This document shows positions 1 to 9,200 of a DNA stretch of 44,359 nt, piece by piece (position 1 is the first letter of the stretch; every line of letters begins with the position of its first letter). The notes beneath the pieces were generated by a model. The model saw only the letters and a program-made list of their open reading frames with translations. It was not told where the DNA came from and made no database searches. Origin of the DNA: an uncultured Opitutaceae bacterium (lineage in GTDB: Bacteria; Verrucomicrobiota; Verrucomicrobiia; Opitutales; Opitutaceae). The position numbers were made by a program, and so were the translations under genes. Location of the stretch: positions 1 through 44,359 of the forward strand of contig CAISPT010000057.1 in assembly GCA_903887455.1 (NCBI GenBank), given 5' to 3'.

Positions 1-42
1 CGCGCATTGGCCGCCGCATGGCCCTCCGCCCAACACTCATGA
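1..42 (+). CDS. C-terminal tail of an upstream thiamine-operon gene (partial)
   Basis: Frame 1 is open from the window edge and ends at TGA 40-42. The last 13 residues read [13 protein letters not shown]. The stop overlaps the ATG at 39 (ATGA), the coupling used throughout this operon. It is not ThiS, which ends in Gly-Gly. The alanine-rich tail would fit the end of a ThiE-like thiamine-phosphate synthase, but 13 residues cannot settle this. Confidence 0.35.
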   Translation, partial: RALAAAWPSAQHS

Positions 43-839
43 ACGACACCCCACTGGTCATCGCTGGCGTCGCGCTCCCCTCGCGGCTCTTCCTCGGAAC
101 GGGGAAATTCAGCTCGGGCGAGACCCTGCGCCGGAGCCTGGAGGCCTCGGGCACGGGCCTCGTGACGGTCGCTCTCGGGCGCGTCCGGACGGGCGGAGGC
201 CCGGACGACATCCTGGACCACCTCGACACCGCGCGCTACCGCCTGCTCCCGAACACCTCGGGCAGCCACAACGCGCGCGAGGCGGTGCTCGCGGCCGAAC
301 TCGCTCGCGAGGCGCTGGGCACAAACTGGCTTAAGCTCGAGATCCATCCCGACCAGAAATACCTGATGCCGGACCCGATCGAGACACTTGCGGCGACCGA
401 GATCCTCGCCAAGCGGGGCTTCGTGGTCCTGCCCTACGTCCACGCCGATCCGGTGCTGTGCAAGAGGCTCGAGGACGCAGGGGCCGCCGCGGTCATGCCC
501 CTCGGGGCCCCGATCGGCAGCAACCTCGGTCTCGAGACGCGGGCGTTCCTTGAGATCATCATCGCCCAGAGCCGGGTCCCGGTGGTGGTCGATGCGGGAC
601 TGGGCACCCCGTCGCACGCCGCCGCGGCGCTCGAGATGGGCGCCGACGCCGTGCTCGTGAACACCGCGATCGCGGCGGCCGACGACCCGGTCGCGATGGC
701 CGCCGCGTTCCGCATGGGCGTCGAGGCCGGCAGGCTCGCGAGGCTTGCCGGGCTCCCGCTCGCCCAGGCGGGCCGGGGGGCCGCCGAGGCCCGCCCCACC
801 TCACCCCTCACATCCTTCCTGGGGGAGGCCCTCGCGTGA
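39..839 (+). CDS. thiG: thiazole synthase ThiG
   Basis: ThiG forms the thiazole phosphate ring of thiamine from deoxyxylulose 5-phosphate, dehydroglycine and ThiS-thiocarboxylate in the cytoplasm. The protein has 266 residues, the normal family size, with the N-terminal [10 protein letters not shown] motif. The Schiff-base lysine is K99 in [10 protein letters not shown], and the barrel continues with the [15 protein letters not shown] and [11 protein letters not shown] phosphate-binding segments. I prefer the ATG at 39, which overlaps the upstream stop and fits the family N-terminus. An in-frame ATG at 18 would add seven residues. The TGA overlaps the GTG start of thiH (GTGA), so the two are likely translationally coupled. 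Confidence 0.95.
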   Translation: MNDTPLVIAGVALPSRLFLGTGKFSSGETLRRSLEASGTGLVTVALGRVRTGGGPDDILDHLDTARYRLLPNTSGSHNAREAVLAAELAREALGTNWLKLEIHPDQKYLMPDPIETLAATEILAKRGFVVLPYVHADPVLCKRLEDAGAAAVMPLGAPIGSNLGLETRAFLEIIIAQSRVPVVVDAGLGTPSHAAAALEMGADAVLVNTAIAAADDPVAMAAAFRMGVEAGRLARLAGLPLAQAGRGAAEARPTSPLTSFLGEALA

Positions 840-1984
840 ACTTCTCGGAAGTATGGGGCCGCCACGACTTCGGGGATATCTCCAGGGAGATCGCCTCAAA
901 GACGCCCGAGGACGTGAAGCGGGCGCTCTCCAGGACGCGCGGCAGGGTCGACCTGGAGGATTTCAAGGCCCTCCTTTCTCCCGCCGCGGCACCGCACCTC
1001 GAGGCGATGGCCAGGGCCTCTCACCGGAACACGGTCGAGCGCTTTGGGCGAACGATGCGACTCTACGCTCCCCTTTACCTGTCGAACGCCTGCGCCAACG
1101 TCTGCACCTACTGCGGCTTCAGTGCCCACAACAAGATCCGCAGGAAGGTACTGTCCGACGCGGAGATCCTCGCCGAGGCCCGGGTGCTCCGCGGTCACGG
1201 GTTCGACAATGTCCTCCTTGTGACCGGCGAGGCTGGAAGGGTCGGGACCGACTACCTGGCGAACGCCCTGCGGCTCCTCAGGCCCCACTTCTCCGGGCTC
1301 TGGATCGAGGTGCAACCGCTCGACGAGGCCGACTACGCCGCGCTGGGGGGCGAGGGCCTGAGTGCCGTGATGGTCTACCAGGAAACGTACGACCCGGCGG
1401 CCTACGCGAGGCACCACCTCTCGGGCCCGAAGGCCGACATGGAGTACCGCCTGAACACGCCGGACCGGCTCGGGCGGGCCTCGATAAAGAAGGTGGGCCT
1501 GGGCGCCCTCTTCGGCCTAAGCGACTGGAGGGCGGACGCCTGGTTCACGGGCCTTCACCTCCGCCACGTCGAGACCGTCCACTGGCGCACCAAGCTCTCC
1601 CTCTCCTTCCCAAGGCTAAGGCCGCACGAGGGCGCGGAGATCCCGGTCACCCCGTTCCATGAGCGTGACCTGGTGCAGGCGGCCTGCGCCTTCCGGCTGC
1701 TCTGCCCGGAGGCGGAGCTCTCGCTCTCGACGCGCGAGGGCGCCCTGTTCAGGAATCAGGCCTTCCGGCTCGGCTTCACCGCGATGAGCGCCGGGTCCAA
1801 GACGAACCCCGGGGGCTACGCGAGCGAGCCCGAGTCCCTCGAGCAGTTTGCGATAGACGACGCGCGGAGCCCAGGCGAGGTGGCGGCATACCTCCGCTCA
1901 CAGGGTTACGAGCCCGTGTGGAAGGACTGGGACCGGGCCTATGATGGATTTTCTCGCAGCGCCGAGGCCGCGGCTGCATCCTGA
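836..1984 (+). CDS. thiH: tyrosine lyase ThiH (radical SAM)
   Basis: ThiH is a radical SAM enzyme that cleaves tyrosine to p-cresol and dehydroglycine, the glycine-derived unit used by ThiG. The protein has 382 residues, as expected. The 4Fe-4S site is the Cx3Cx2C motif C86-x3-C90-x2-C93 ([11 protein letters not shown]), after the [12 protein letters not shown]-type barrel strand. The [12 protein letters not shown]-type segment near the C-terminus is also typical of ThiH. It starts with GTG overlapping the thiG stop by 4 nt. Having ThiH rather than the oxygen-dependent glycine oxidase ThiO suggests that thiamine can be made without oxygen. Confidence 0.95.
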   Translation: MNFSEVWGRHDFGDISREIASKTPEDVKRALSRTRGRVDLEDFKALLSPAAAPHLEAMARASHRNTVERFGRTMRLYAPLYLSNACANVCTYCGFSAHNKIRRKVLSDAEILAEARVLRGHGFDNVLLVTGEAGRVGTDYLANALRLLRPHFSGLWIEVQPLDEADYAALGGEGLSAVMVYQETYDPAAYARHHLSGPKADMEYRLNTPDRLGRASIKKVGLGALFGLSDWRADAWFTGLHLRHVETVHWRTKLSLSFPRLRPHEGAEIPVTPFHERDLVQAACAFRLLCPEAELSLSTREGALFRNQAFRLGFTAMSAGSKTNPGGYASEPESLEQFAIDDARSPGEVAAYLRSQGYEPVWKDWDRAYDGFSRSAEAAAAS

Positions 1985-1994
1985 CGCTCCGCCG

Positions 1995-3092
1995 ATGCCG
2001 CTCAGCCACCAGGAGATCGCCCGCTACCAGAGGCACCTATCGCTCGCCGGTTTTGGCCCGGCGGCCCAGGAGCGCCTGAAGGCCTCCTCGGTGCTGGTCA
2101 TCGGGGCGGGCGGCCTCGGCTGCCCCGCCCTCCTCTACCTGGCCGCCGCGGGAGTGGGCTCGATCACGATCGCCGACCCGGACCGCGTGGATGCCTCCAA
2201 TCTCCAGCGGCAGGTCCTGTACACGAGCGAGGACCAGGGCGCCAACAAGGCCGAGGCGGCGGCGCGGCGCCTCCTTGCACTCAACCCGCTGATCCGGGTC
2301 ACGGCGCTGCCCGTCCGCTTCGACCGCTCGAACGCCCTGCGGCTGGTGGCCGCCGCCGACCTGGTCCTCGACGGCTCCGACAACTTTGCGACGCGCTACC
2401 TCGTGAACGACGCGTGCGTGATCGCCGGCAGGCCGTTCGTTTACGGCGCGATCCAGGGCTTCGAGGGCCAGGTGAGCGTGTTCAACCTGAACGGGGGGCC
2501 CACGTACCGCTGCCTATTCCCCGAGCCCCCCGAGCCCGGCACGGTCCCGAACTGCGCGGAGGCGGGGGTCCTGGGCGCCGTCACGGGGATGATCGGCACC
2601 ACCCAGGCCTGCGAGGCGATCAAGGTCCTCGCCCAAGTCGGCGAGCCGCTCTCCGGTCGCCTGCTGGTGTGGGACACCCTCTCGATGAGGGCCTCCCTGG
2701 TGGGCCTGAGGCCCGACCCGCTGCAGCGGTCGATAAAGGAGCTCCCGCCCGAGGGGTACGGGGAGACCTGCATCGCCGAGGCCAGGACCGACGAGGTGAA
2801 CGCCCCAGGGCTCCGCCGGATGCTCTCCGATGGCAGGCCGCTGCAGCTTCTCGACGTCCGCGAGGGATGGGAGCGCGAGCTCTCGTCGATCGACCCCTCC
2901 GTGCACCTGCCGCTCGGCCGCCTGGAGATACTCCCGCCCGGGCCGGTAGAGGGGATGGACCCCGGCGTGCGCACCGTGGTGTACTGCGCCGCGGGCGTCC
3001 GGAGCCACCGCGCGATGCAGCTTCTCCGCTCCAAGCACCGCTTCACCCAGGTCCTCAACCTGACCGGCGGGATCAGGGATTGGCAGCCATGA
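1995..3092 (+). CDS. thiF: ThiF/MoeB-type sulfur-carrier adenylyltransferase fused to rhodanese domain
   Basis: An E1-like enzyme that adenylates the C-terminal glycine of ThiS (or MoaD) so that sulfur can be loaded. The adenylation domain spans residues 1-250, with the nucleotide loop GAGGLG (37-42), SNLQRQ and DGSDN. Cys187 (PNCAEAG) is in the region of the family cysteine. Residues 270-365 form a rhodanese domain with active loop CAAGVRS (C331). One of the four usual zinc cysteines (C173 in TYRCLFP) remains; its partner is Thr and the later CPxC pair is absent. The start at 1995 lies 10 nt after the thiH stop and gives the usual MPLSxxEIxRYxRHL start. An ATG at 1941 overlaps thiH. The stop overlaps thiD (ATGA). 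Operon position favours ThiS as partner, but MoaD or both is possible. Confidence 0.88.
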   Translation: MPLSHQEIARYQRHLSLAGFGPAAQERLKASSVLVIGAGGLGCPALLYLAAAGVGSITIADPDRVDASNLQRQVLYTSEDQGANKAEAAARRLLALNPLIRVTALPVRFDRSNALRLVAAADLVLDGSDNFATRYLVNDACVIAGRPFVYGAIQGFEGQVSVFNLNGGPTYRCLFPEPPEPGTVPNCAEAGVLGAVTGMIGTTQACEAIKVLAQVGEPLSGRLLVWDTLSMRASLVGLRPDPLQRSIKELPPEGYGETCIAEARTDEVNAPGLRRMLSDGRPLQLLDVREGWERELSSIDPSVHLPLGRLEILPPGPVEGMDPGVRTVVYCAAGVRSHRAMQLLRSKHRFTQVLNLTGGIRDWQP

Positions 3093-3883
3093 ACTCGCCG
3101 TTCTGCGTCCTGACGATCGCGGGCTCGGACAGCGGCGGGGGCGCGGGCGTCCAGGTCGACCAGCGGACGATCCGCTCGATCGGGGGCCATGCCCTGGTCG
3201 CGGTGACGGCCGTCACCGCTCAGGACGCCAGGGGAGTCCAGGCCTGGGAAAGGGTCTCCGTCAGCCTGATCCGCGCGCAGATCGAGTCCGCGCTGGGGGG
3301 CTTCACCGTCTCCTCGGTGAAGACCGGCCTTCTCCCTGGCGCCGGTGCCGTGCGGGCCGCTGCCCGTGCCCTTTCGCAGGTCCCGATGCTGCCCCTGGTG
3401 GTGGACCCGGTTCTCGCCTCCTCAAGCGGGACGGTCTTCCTCACGAAGGCGGGAATCAGCGCGCTCAGGTCGGAGCTCCTTCCCCTGGCCTCCCTCGTGA
3501 CCCCGAACTGGCCGGAGGCCGCGCTCCTCACGGGGCTGCCGGTCGGGGACTTCGAACAGGCCCGGCGCGCCGCCACGAGGCTCGCCGACGACTGCGGCCG
3601 GCCGGTCCTGGTCAAGGGCGGGCACGCCCCCGGCGAGATCTGCCGCGACTACCTCGCGGTCCCCGGGGACGAGCCGGTCATCTTCGAGACGCTCCGGATC
3701 GAGACGAAGAACACCCACGGCACAGGGTGCGTGCTCTCCGCCGCAATCGCATCCTGGCTCGGGCGCGGCGCCTCGCTCCAAGAGTCGGTCCGCCTCGCCC
3801 GCTCGTTCCTCGCCAGGGCGCTCACGCGCGGCCGCGGGATCCGCTGGTCGGGCCGCGGCACGGCTTACTTCGGGCAGCGCTAG
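3089..3883 (+). CDS. thiD: hydroxymethylpyrimidine (phosphate) kinase ThiD
   Basis: ThiD phosphorylates HMP and HMP-phosphate to HMP-PP, which is joined to the thiazole by ThiE. The protein has 264 residues, the usual ribokinase-like size. It shows the N-terminal TIAGSDSGGGAG (9-20), VVDPV with D106, and the catalytic anion-hole loop NTHGTGC (208-214) with C214. The frame is open far upstream of 3089, but the ATG that overlaps the thiF stop gives the family N-terminus. It is the last gene of the thi operon here; thiC, thiE and thiS are not in the window. It stops with TAG in a CTAG context. Confidence 0.95.
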   Translation: MNSPFCVLTIAGSDSGGGAGVQVDQRTIRSIGGHALVAVTAVTAQDARGVQAWERVSVSLIRAQIESALGGFTVSSVKTGLLPGAGAVRAAARALSQVPMLPLVVDPVLASSSGTVFLTKAGISALRSELLPLASLVTPNWPEAALLTGLPVGDFEQARRAATRLADDCGRPVLVKGGHAPGEICRDYLAVPGDEPVIFETLRIETKNTHGTGCVLSAAIASWLGRGASLQESVRLARSFLARALTRGRGIRWSGRGTAYFGQR

Positions 3884-3906
3884 CGGAGGGTTGCGGTTGA
3901 ATGGGG

Positions 3907-3924
3907 CCACGGGCTAGCCCATGG
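3907..3924. promoter_or_regulatory. near-perfect 18-bp palindrome between thiD and the glycosidase gene
   Basis: CCA-C-GGGCTAGCCC-A-TGG is a palindrome with one mismatched pair around a perfect 10-bp core at 3911-3920. It lies in the 52-bp gap, 12 nt before the next start codon. It could be an operator for the glycosidase gene or a structure ending the thi transcript. No T-run follows, so an intrinsic terminator is less likely. Confidence 0.35.
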
Positions 3925-3935
3925 TAACCCACCCC

Positions 3936-6209
3936 ATGAAAACGCCCCGCCTCCTCCTCGCCCTGATTCTCTGCGTCCCGTTGCTGCGCGCGGTCGACAA
4001 GGTCCCCGAGTACGCGATCACCGACTTGTACGCCTCGGGTCCGACGATGCTCCTGAGGGCCGGCCGGGACAGCGAGGTGCGCGAGATCTGGTGCGGCATG
4101 GACCCGGGCAGGATGAGGCACATCCCCCTCTTCCTCGAGGATTCGATTGTCGGGCGGGTGAGGCGCGGCGGCGCCTGGACCGACCTGACATCGCTCCGCT
4201 ACCGCCACACCGGGACCCGGCCGGGGTTCATACGGCTCGAGTCCGAGGACGGTGCGGTTTCGATCGAGATCTCCTCCAGGAAAGGCGCACCGCTAAGCCC
4301 CATGTTCGTGCGCTACTCCTTTAGGCAACCCTCGGACCTGCGCCTGTCCTCGCGCTTCAAGTACCCCGAGTTCACGCAGTCGTTCCGTTCCGACGACGCC
4401 TCGGGTCTCTCCGAGTTCCGGACGCTCTGGAGGGCCGAGAACCCGGTATTGACCACGACCGCAGGGCCGCGGCTGGTCCTGGCGACCTCCCCAGAGGGGC
4501 GGACGCTCGAGATCGGCGCCTCCGGGCTTGAGAAGGAATTCACCGGCGTCCGCGAGGTGCTCCTGTGCGTCGACGCAACCGACGCGGCCCCGGCCCCGGA
4601 GGGCAAGCTCTGTTACGCCGCATCCTGGGTCCGGTCGCTCGGCGGCACAACAGACCCGGAGGCCGAGATCGCGGAGAACCGGGTATCGCTCTCGAGCGAC
4701 GACCCGAAACTCGACCGGCTTTTCTCCCTCTCCCTGGATGCGATGAGGGCGTGCCAGTTCTCGTCGGGCGACCTGATGGCCGACATCTTCTTCTACCGGG
4801 ACTCCTGGCTGCGCGACGGCACCTATACGATGATTGGCCAGGCGCTCGCCGGCGACTACGCCTCGGTGGACCGCTACTTTGGCTTCTGGACAGCGCAGCG
4901 GGACTTCTCGGTCGGAGGTGAGCGCGAGGCCCAGCAGCCCGCGATCGCCATCACGGGGCTGTGGTTCTACTCGCGCCTGAGGCCCGAGGCGGGGACCTTC
5001 CTCGCCTCGGCCTGGCCCTACGTTAAGTACTACTGCGACTACTACGCCGGCCGGGTCGACAGAGAGGGCATGCTCAACCTGGCGGAGGAGTGGATCTGCT
5101 TCATCCCCGCCCCCTCAACCTGGCCGAACGCCGAGGTGTACAGCGGGCTGCGCGCCGCCGCTAAGATTGCCCGGGCTCTCGGGCACCCCGACGAGGAGCG
5201 CCAGTGGACGCGCGCGGCCGACCGGCTCCAGCAGACCTTCCTCGCCCAGGCCTACGACGCGGGCAAGGGGCGGCTGATCCCGATGGCTGGACCTGCCGGG
5301 AAGGCCTTCACCGACCCCGACTACCCGAAGGCCGAGAACCGCAACGGACCCCTCCGCGAGGACCGCGTGGACGCCGGGATGCTGATCATCGGGAGGCTGG
5401 GCGCCTTCGGCGCAAACCAGGGGATCATCCCCGTCGACGACCCCCGCTTTGCATCGACCCAGGCCGAGATCATCCGGGACCTGGAGAACCCCGACCACTC
5501 CACGTTCCGCTTCGGCCCGAGCCCCGGCAGCCCCCATGCGCCCGGCGGGGAGCTCGACACCTGGCCCATCATCGCCGCCTGGTCCGCCCAGGACGAGTGG
5601 CTCCTTGGAAGGACCGACCTTGCCTGGCGGTACCTGATCTCCGGCATCGTGAACAAGCGGGGGTACGACCTGGAGGACATGAGCGGCTACCTCCCCGAGT
5701 ACTGGGACCGAAAAGGCGTCCCCGATAAGCAGATGATCGTGTGGTCGCAGGGTGACTTCGTCACCTCCACCCTGCTCCTCTTCCTCGGCGTGAACCCGGA
5801 GTCGGAGCGCGCCGACCTGGAGCTGGCCCCGAGCCTGCCCCCCGGGATGGGCCACGCCCACATCGGGAACTTCCGCTACCGGGACTGGAGGCTCGAGTTC
5901 GACCTTGTGCGCAGGGGCCCGCTGGTCGATGTCACCGTCTCGGCGAGCGGCCCCGGGGCCTTGCGGGTCGGCCTGCCGTTCGGCAAGGACCTCCGGCTCG
6001 AGGCGGCGGGCGCTGCGCAGTTCACCGTCGACCCAAGGGAGTACTACCTCGCGTTCGGACGGTCGGCCCACGCGCCGGAGAGGGCCCGGATCATCTCGCA
6101 GGTCCTCCTCGGCCATGAGCCCACCAGGGACCCGGCGACCATGACCCCGGCCGAGCTCGAGGACTTCATCGTCGCCACGGAGACCTCCTACGTTCCAAAG
6201 AACCAGTGA
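3936..6209 (+). CDS. secreted six-hairpin glycosidase-like protein
   Basis: An exported protein of about 757 residues with a Sec signal peptide: MKTPRLLLALILCVPLLRA, then VDKVPEY. The N-terminal 250 residues look like a beta-sandwich. From about residue 270 comes an alpha-helical toroid of the (alpha/alpha)6 type. It holds YRDSWLRDGTYTMIGQALAG, which resembles the RD-rich subsite motif of GH15 and related enzymes, then NLAEEWICF, EDRVDAGMLIIGRLGAFG and a Trp/Tyr-rich DMSGYLPEYWDRKG segment. A beta-rich C-terminal domain follows. Candidate acids are in the EEW and EDRVD motifs, but no family can be fixed by eye. The ATG at 3936 has the local CACCCCATGAAA start context; an ATG at 3921 would add five residues before the signal peptide. 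Substrate is unknown; a role in extracellular or periplasmic glycan breakdown is inferred. Confidence 0.75.
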   Translation: MKTPRLLLALILCVPLLRAVDKVPEYAITDLYASGPTMLLRAGRDSEVREIWCGMDPGRMRHIPLFLEDSIVGRVRRGGAWTDLTSLRYRHTGTRPGFIRLESEDGAVSIEISSRKGAPLSPMFVRYSFRQPSDLRLSSRFKYPEFTQSFRSDDASGLSEFRTLWRAENPVLTTTAGPRLVLATSPEGRTLEIGASGLEKEFTGVREVLLCVDATDAAPAPEGKLCYAASWVRSLGGTTDPEAEIAENRVSLSSDDPKLDRLFSLSLDAMRACQFSSGDLMADIFFYRDSWLRDGTYTMIGQALAGDYASVDRYFGFWTAQRDFSVGGEREAQQPAIAITGLWFYSRLRPEAGTFLASAWPYVKYYCDYYAGRVDREGMLNLAEEWICFIPAPSTWPNAEVYSGLRAAAKIARALGHPDEERQWTRAADRLQQTFLAQAYDAGKGRLIPMAGPAGKAFTDPDYPKAENRNGPLREDRVDAGMLIIGRLGAFGANQGIIPVDDPRFASTQAEIIRDLENPDHSTFRFGPSPGSPHAPGGELDTWPIIAAWSAQDEWLLGRTDLAWRYLISGIVNKRGYDLEDMSGYLPEYWDRKGVPDKQMIVWSQGDFVTSTLLLFLGVNPESERADLELAPSLPPGMGHAHIGNFRYRDWRLEFDLVRRGPLVDVTVSASGPGALRVGLPFGKDLRLEAAGAAQFTVDPREYYLAFGRSAHAPERARIISQVLLGHEPTRDPATMTPAELEDFIVATETSYVPKNQ

Positions 6210-6215
6210 GGCGGG

Positions 6216-9200
6216 CTACTGCATAAGGTAGACCTCGACCAGGCCCACGCCTGTCGTGCTGTTGGACCCGCTCATCTGGAGCGTATAGCTCCCCGCCGGG
6301 AGTGTGGCCACCATGGCGCTGTCGGCGGAGCCGTCGGCCAGCTTGAAGGCCCCGACAGCCGACATGTCGCCCGCCGTGGCCTGCCGGATCGTCACCGAGA
6401 CCGTCGAGGCTCCTGCGACGGAGGGGTTGCCCCAGCCCTTGTTGCTGGCGATCAGCACGCTGCTTGAATCGTAGAGGTTGATGACGGGCTGCGCGAGGAC
6501 ACCCGAGACGTTGAAGGGGGCCGAGCCGAGCGTTGGCCCCACGCCACGCAGCAGGAGCTGCACGGGCTGGCTGCCGGAGATCACGAAGCCTGCGATCAGC
6601 AGGTTGGCCCCCGTGCCCACGTTGGCGCGCGCCGAGATGTTCACCAGGTTGCTCGCCGGAGTCCCGGTGTCGGCGTCGTAGATCTCCGCCAGCGCGATCC
6701 CGGTCGAGGAGCCGACACCCGTCAGCTGGGAGGTGTAGCTGCCCGCAGCAAGCGAGGTGAGGATCGCGGAATCCGAGGAGGAGCCGGGAAGCTTGAAGGC
6801 CCCCACCTGACTAAACGCGCTGGTCAGGACGGCGCCCCCTCCCCAGACCGCGTCGGTCGCCAGCTGCGCCTGCGAGGAGGAGTAGAGTGTGAGGTCCGGC
6901 TGCGCGAGGACCCCGGTCAGGTTGAAGGGCGCGGTCCCGAGCGTGGGACCCACGCCGCGAAGCAGGACGCTCTTTGAGGCCGTGCCCTGGATCACAAAGC
7001 CGGCGATAAGGATGTTGCCCCCGGTTCCGACATTGGCGCGCGCAGACAAGTCGATGATCCGCCCCCCGCCCTGCGAAGGCGGCGGCGGGTTGGCAACGGT
7101 GAGAACCGCGGCCGCGCTCGTGGCTGACGACGAGCCCGCGGTCACCGTCACCGTGTAGGAGCCGTCGTCCGACGCGGTGGCGCCGCGGATCGTGTAGTCG
7201 CTGTTGACGGCCCCCGCGATCGCGGTCCCGTTCAGGTACCACTGGTAGGAAAGCGGGGCGGGCCCGGTCGCGCCGACCGAGAGAACGACCGTGGAGCCCG
7301 GCGTGACAGTCTGCGTGGCCGGGGACGAGGTGATCGTGAGCGCGTCGACCTGCGCGCGGCCGGTCCTGCGGACCCCGTACTGGTACGTGGGCCAGTCCGC
7401 CGAGGCGGCACCGACTCCCAGGTCGAAGGCGTAGAGTTTGTGGTCGTTGCTGCCGAAGTAGAGGGTCGTCCCGGCGATGAGGGGCGAGGACCGGATCCAG
7501 TCGTCGGAGGCGTAGGTCCGCACGAGGCTTCCCGTGGACGAGACCGCGTAGACGTTGTGGTCGTAGCTGCCGATGTACACGGTGCCGTTCGAATCCACGG
7601 CCGGGGCGCTCGCCCTGACCTGGGCCCCGAGGGGGTATTTCCAGTTGAGGGCGCCGCTGGAGGCGCTGAGCGAATACAGGTAGCCGTCGTAGCCCCCGAA
7701 GTAGACGGCCCCGCCGGCGAGCGCGGGGGCGGACGTCACCCCGTTGCCCACCTTGTAGGTCCAGCGGAGCCCTCCCGCGGAGGTCACCGAGTAGAAGTTC
7801 CCGCTGAGCGTGCCGACGTACAGGTTGCCGGCGCCGTCGATGGCGGCCGCGGTGTAGATGGCCTCGCCGGACACCGGCGCATTGAACACCCACTTCTGCG
7901 CGCCCGCGGGCGTGAACGCGTAGAGGGCGCCGCCGTCGGTGCCGATATAGACGGTGCCGTCAGCCCCGACCGTGGGCGCCGCGTAGGAGGCGCCCGGCAC
8001 GGGCTCCGTCCACTTGAGCGAGCCGGCGGTCGAAACCGCGTAGAGATTACCGTCCTCGGCGTGGAAGTAGAGCGTGCCGTCTGCCGCCAGTGCCGGGGAC
8101 GAGGAGACGCCGTTGGTAAGGCCCGAGGAGCTGGACGGCGTCGGAACCGTGTATTTCCACTTGAGGGAGCCGCCCGGGGCGAAGGCGTAGAGGTTGCCGT
8201 CGGTCGATCCCGCGTAAACGGTGCCATCCGCGGCCACGGCCGCAGCGCTCGTGTCGAAGATGCCCGCGGATGCGTAGCTCCAGGCCACCGTTCCCGACTG
8301 GCTGAACGCATAGAACGAGCCGTCGCCGCTTCCCGCGTAGACCGTCCCGTCCGGCCCCGCCGCCGGGGAGCAGGTGATCGCGTCGCCGGTGAGCGCCTGC
8401 CACCGCGAGTCCGCCACCGAGAGGGTAAACTGCCCGATGTCGTTGGTCGTCTTCCCGTCGACGCAGATCAGGTAGGTGGTGCCGGAGACGGCGTTGAAGG
8501 AGCAGAGGCACTGGCTAACGGCCGTCGCGGTCCCGGTCTTGCCCGTCGAGGCGGCCGACGCGAGCAGCCCGAGCGAGGACAGCGAGTTGCCCGTGTAGAC
8601 GGCAACCTCGGGATCGAAGTCGAGGCTATACCCGGAGACCTGGGCGAGTCCCGTGTAGGGCGCGGTCCACGCGTACCAGAGCGAGTGCCCGCCGGCGTTG
8701 CCGAGGATCCTCGGCTCGCCCGACTGGAGCGAGGCGTTGCCGTTGGCGTCGAGCACGGAAACGCTCGGGCCCGAAAGGACGCGGGGCGCGGAGATCGAGT
8801 CGTTGTCGGGGTCGGTGTTGATGGCCAGGATCGTCTGCCCGCTCTGGATGGTCTGCGCGGCCTGCCCCTGCACGAGGACCTGGTAGGTCGTACCGGCGGT
8901 CGCGTGGAAACTGACCTCGCTGTAGCTCACCTTGGTGACCGGGCTGCTGCCCTCGAGCGGCTCCGTGGCGTAGGTCGCGCTGTCCTTGACGAGGGTCAGG
9001 GCGCCGAGGCTCGAGCCGGTGTAGACCCCCAGCAGCGTGGGGTAGGTGCTGCCGCCCGTCACGTAGCTGCCCCCGTTCGTCCCGCTCGTGTCGATCTCGA
9101 CCGTGGCGTCCTGCGGAGCGGTCCATTGCCACCAGAGGGAGTGCACGCCCGCCGTCCCCGCCACGACAGGGGTCCCCCCCTCGGGCGACGACGGCGAGTC

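Noticed and set aside
1-39. TPP riboswitch before the thi genes
   Set aside because: The window begins inside the operon and no THI-box sequence is seen; a riboswitch would lie upstream of the window.
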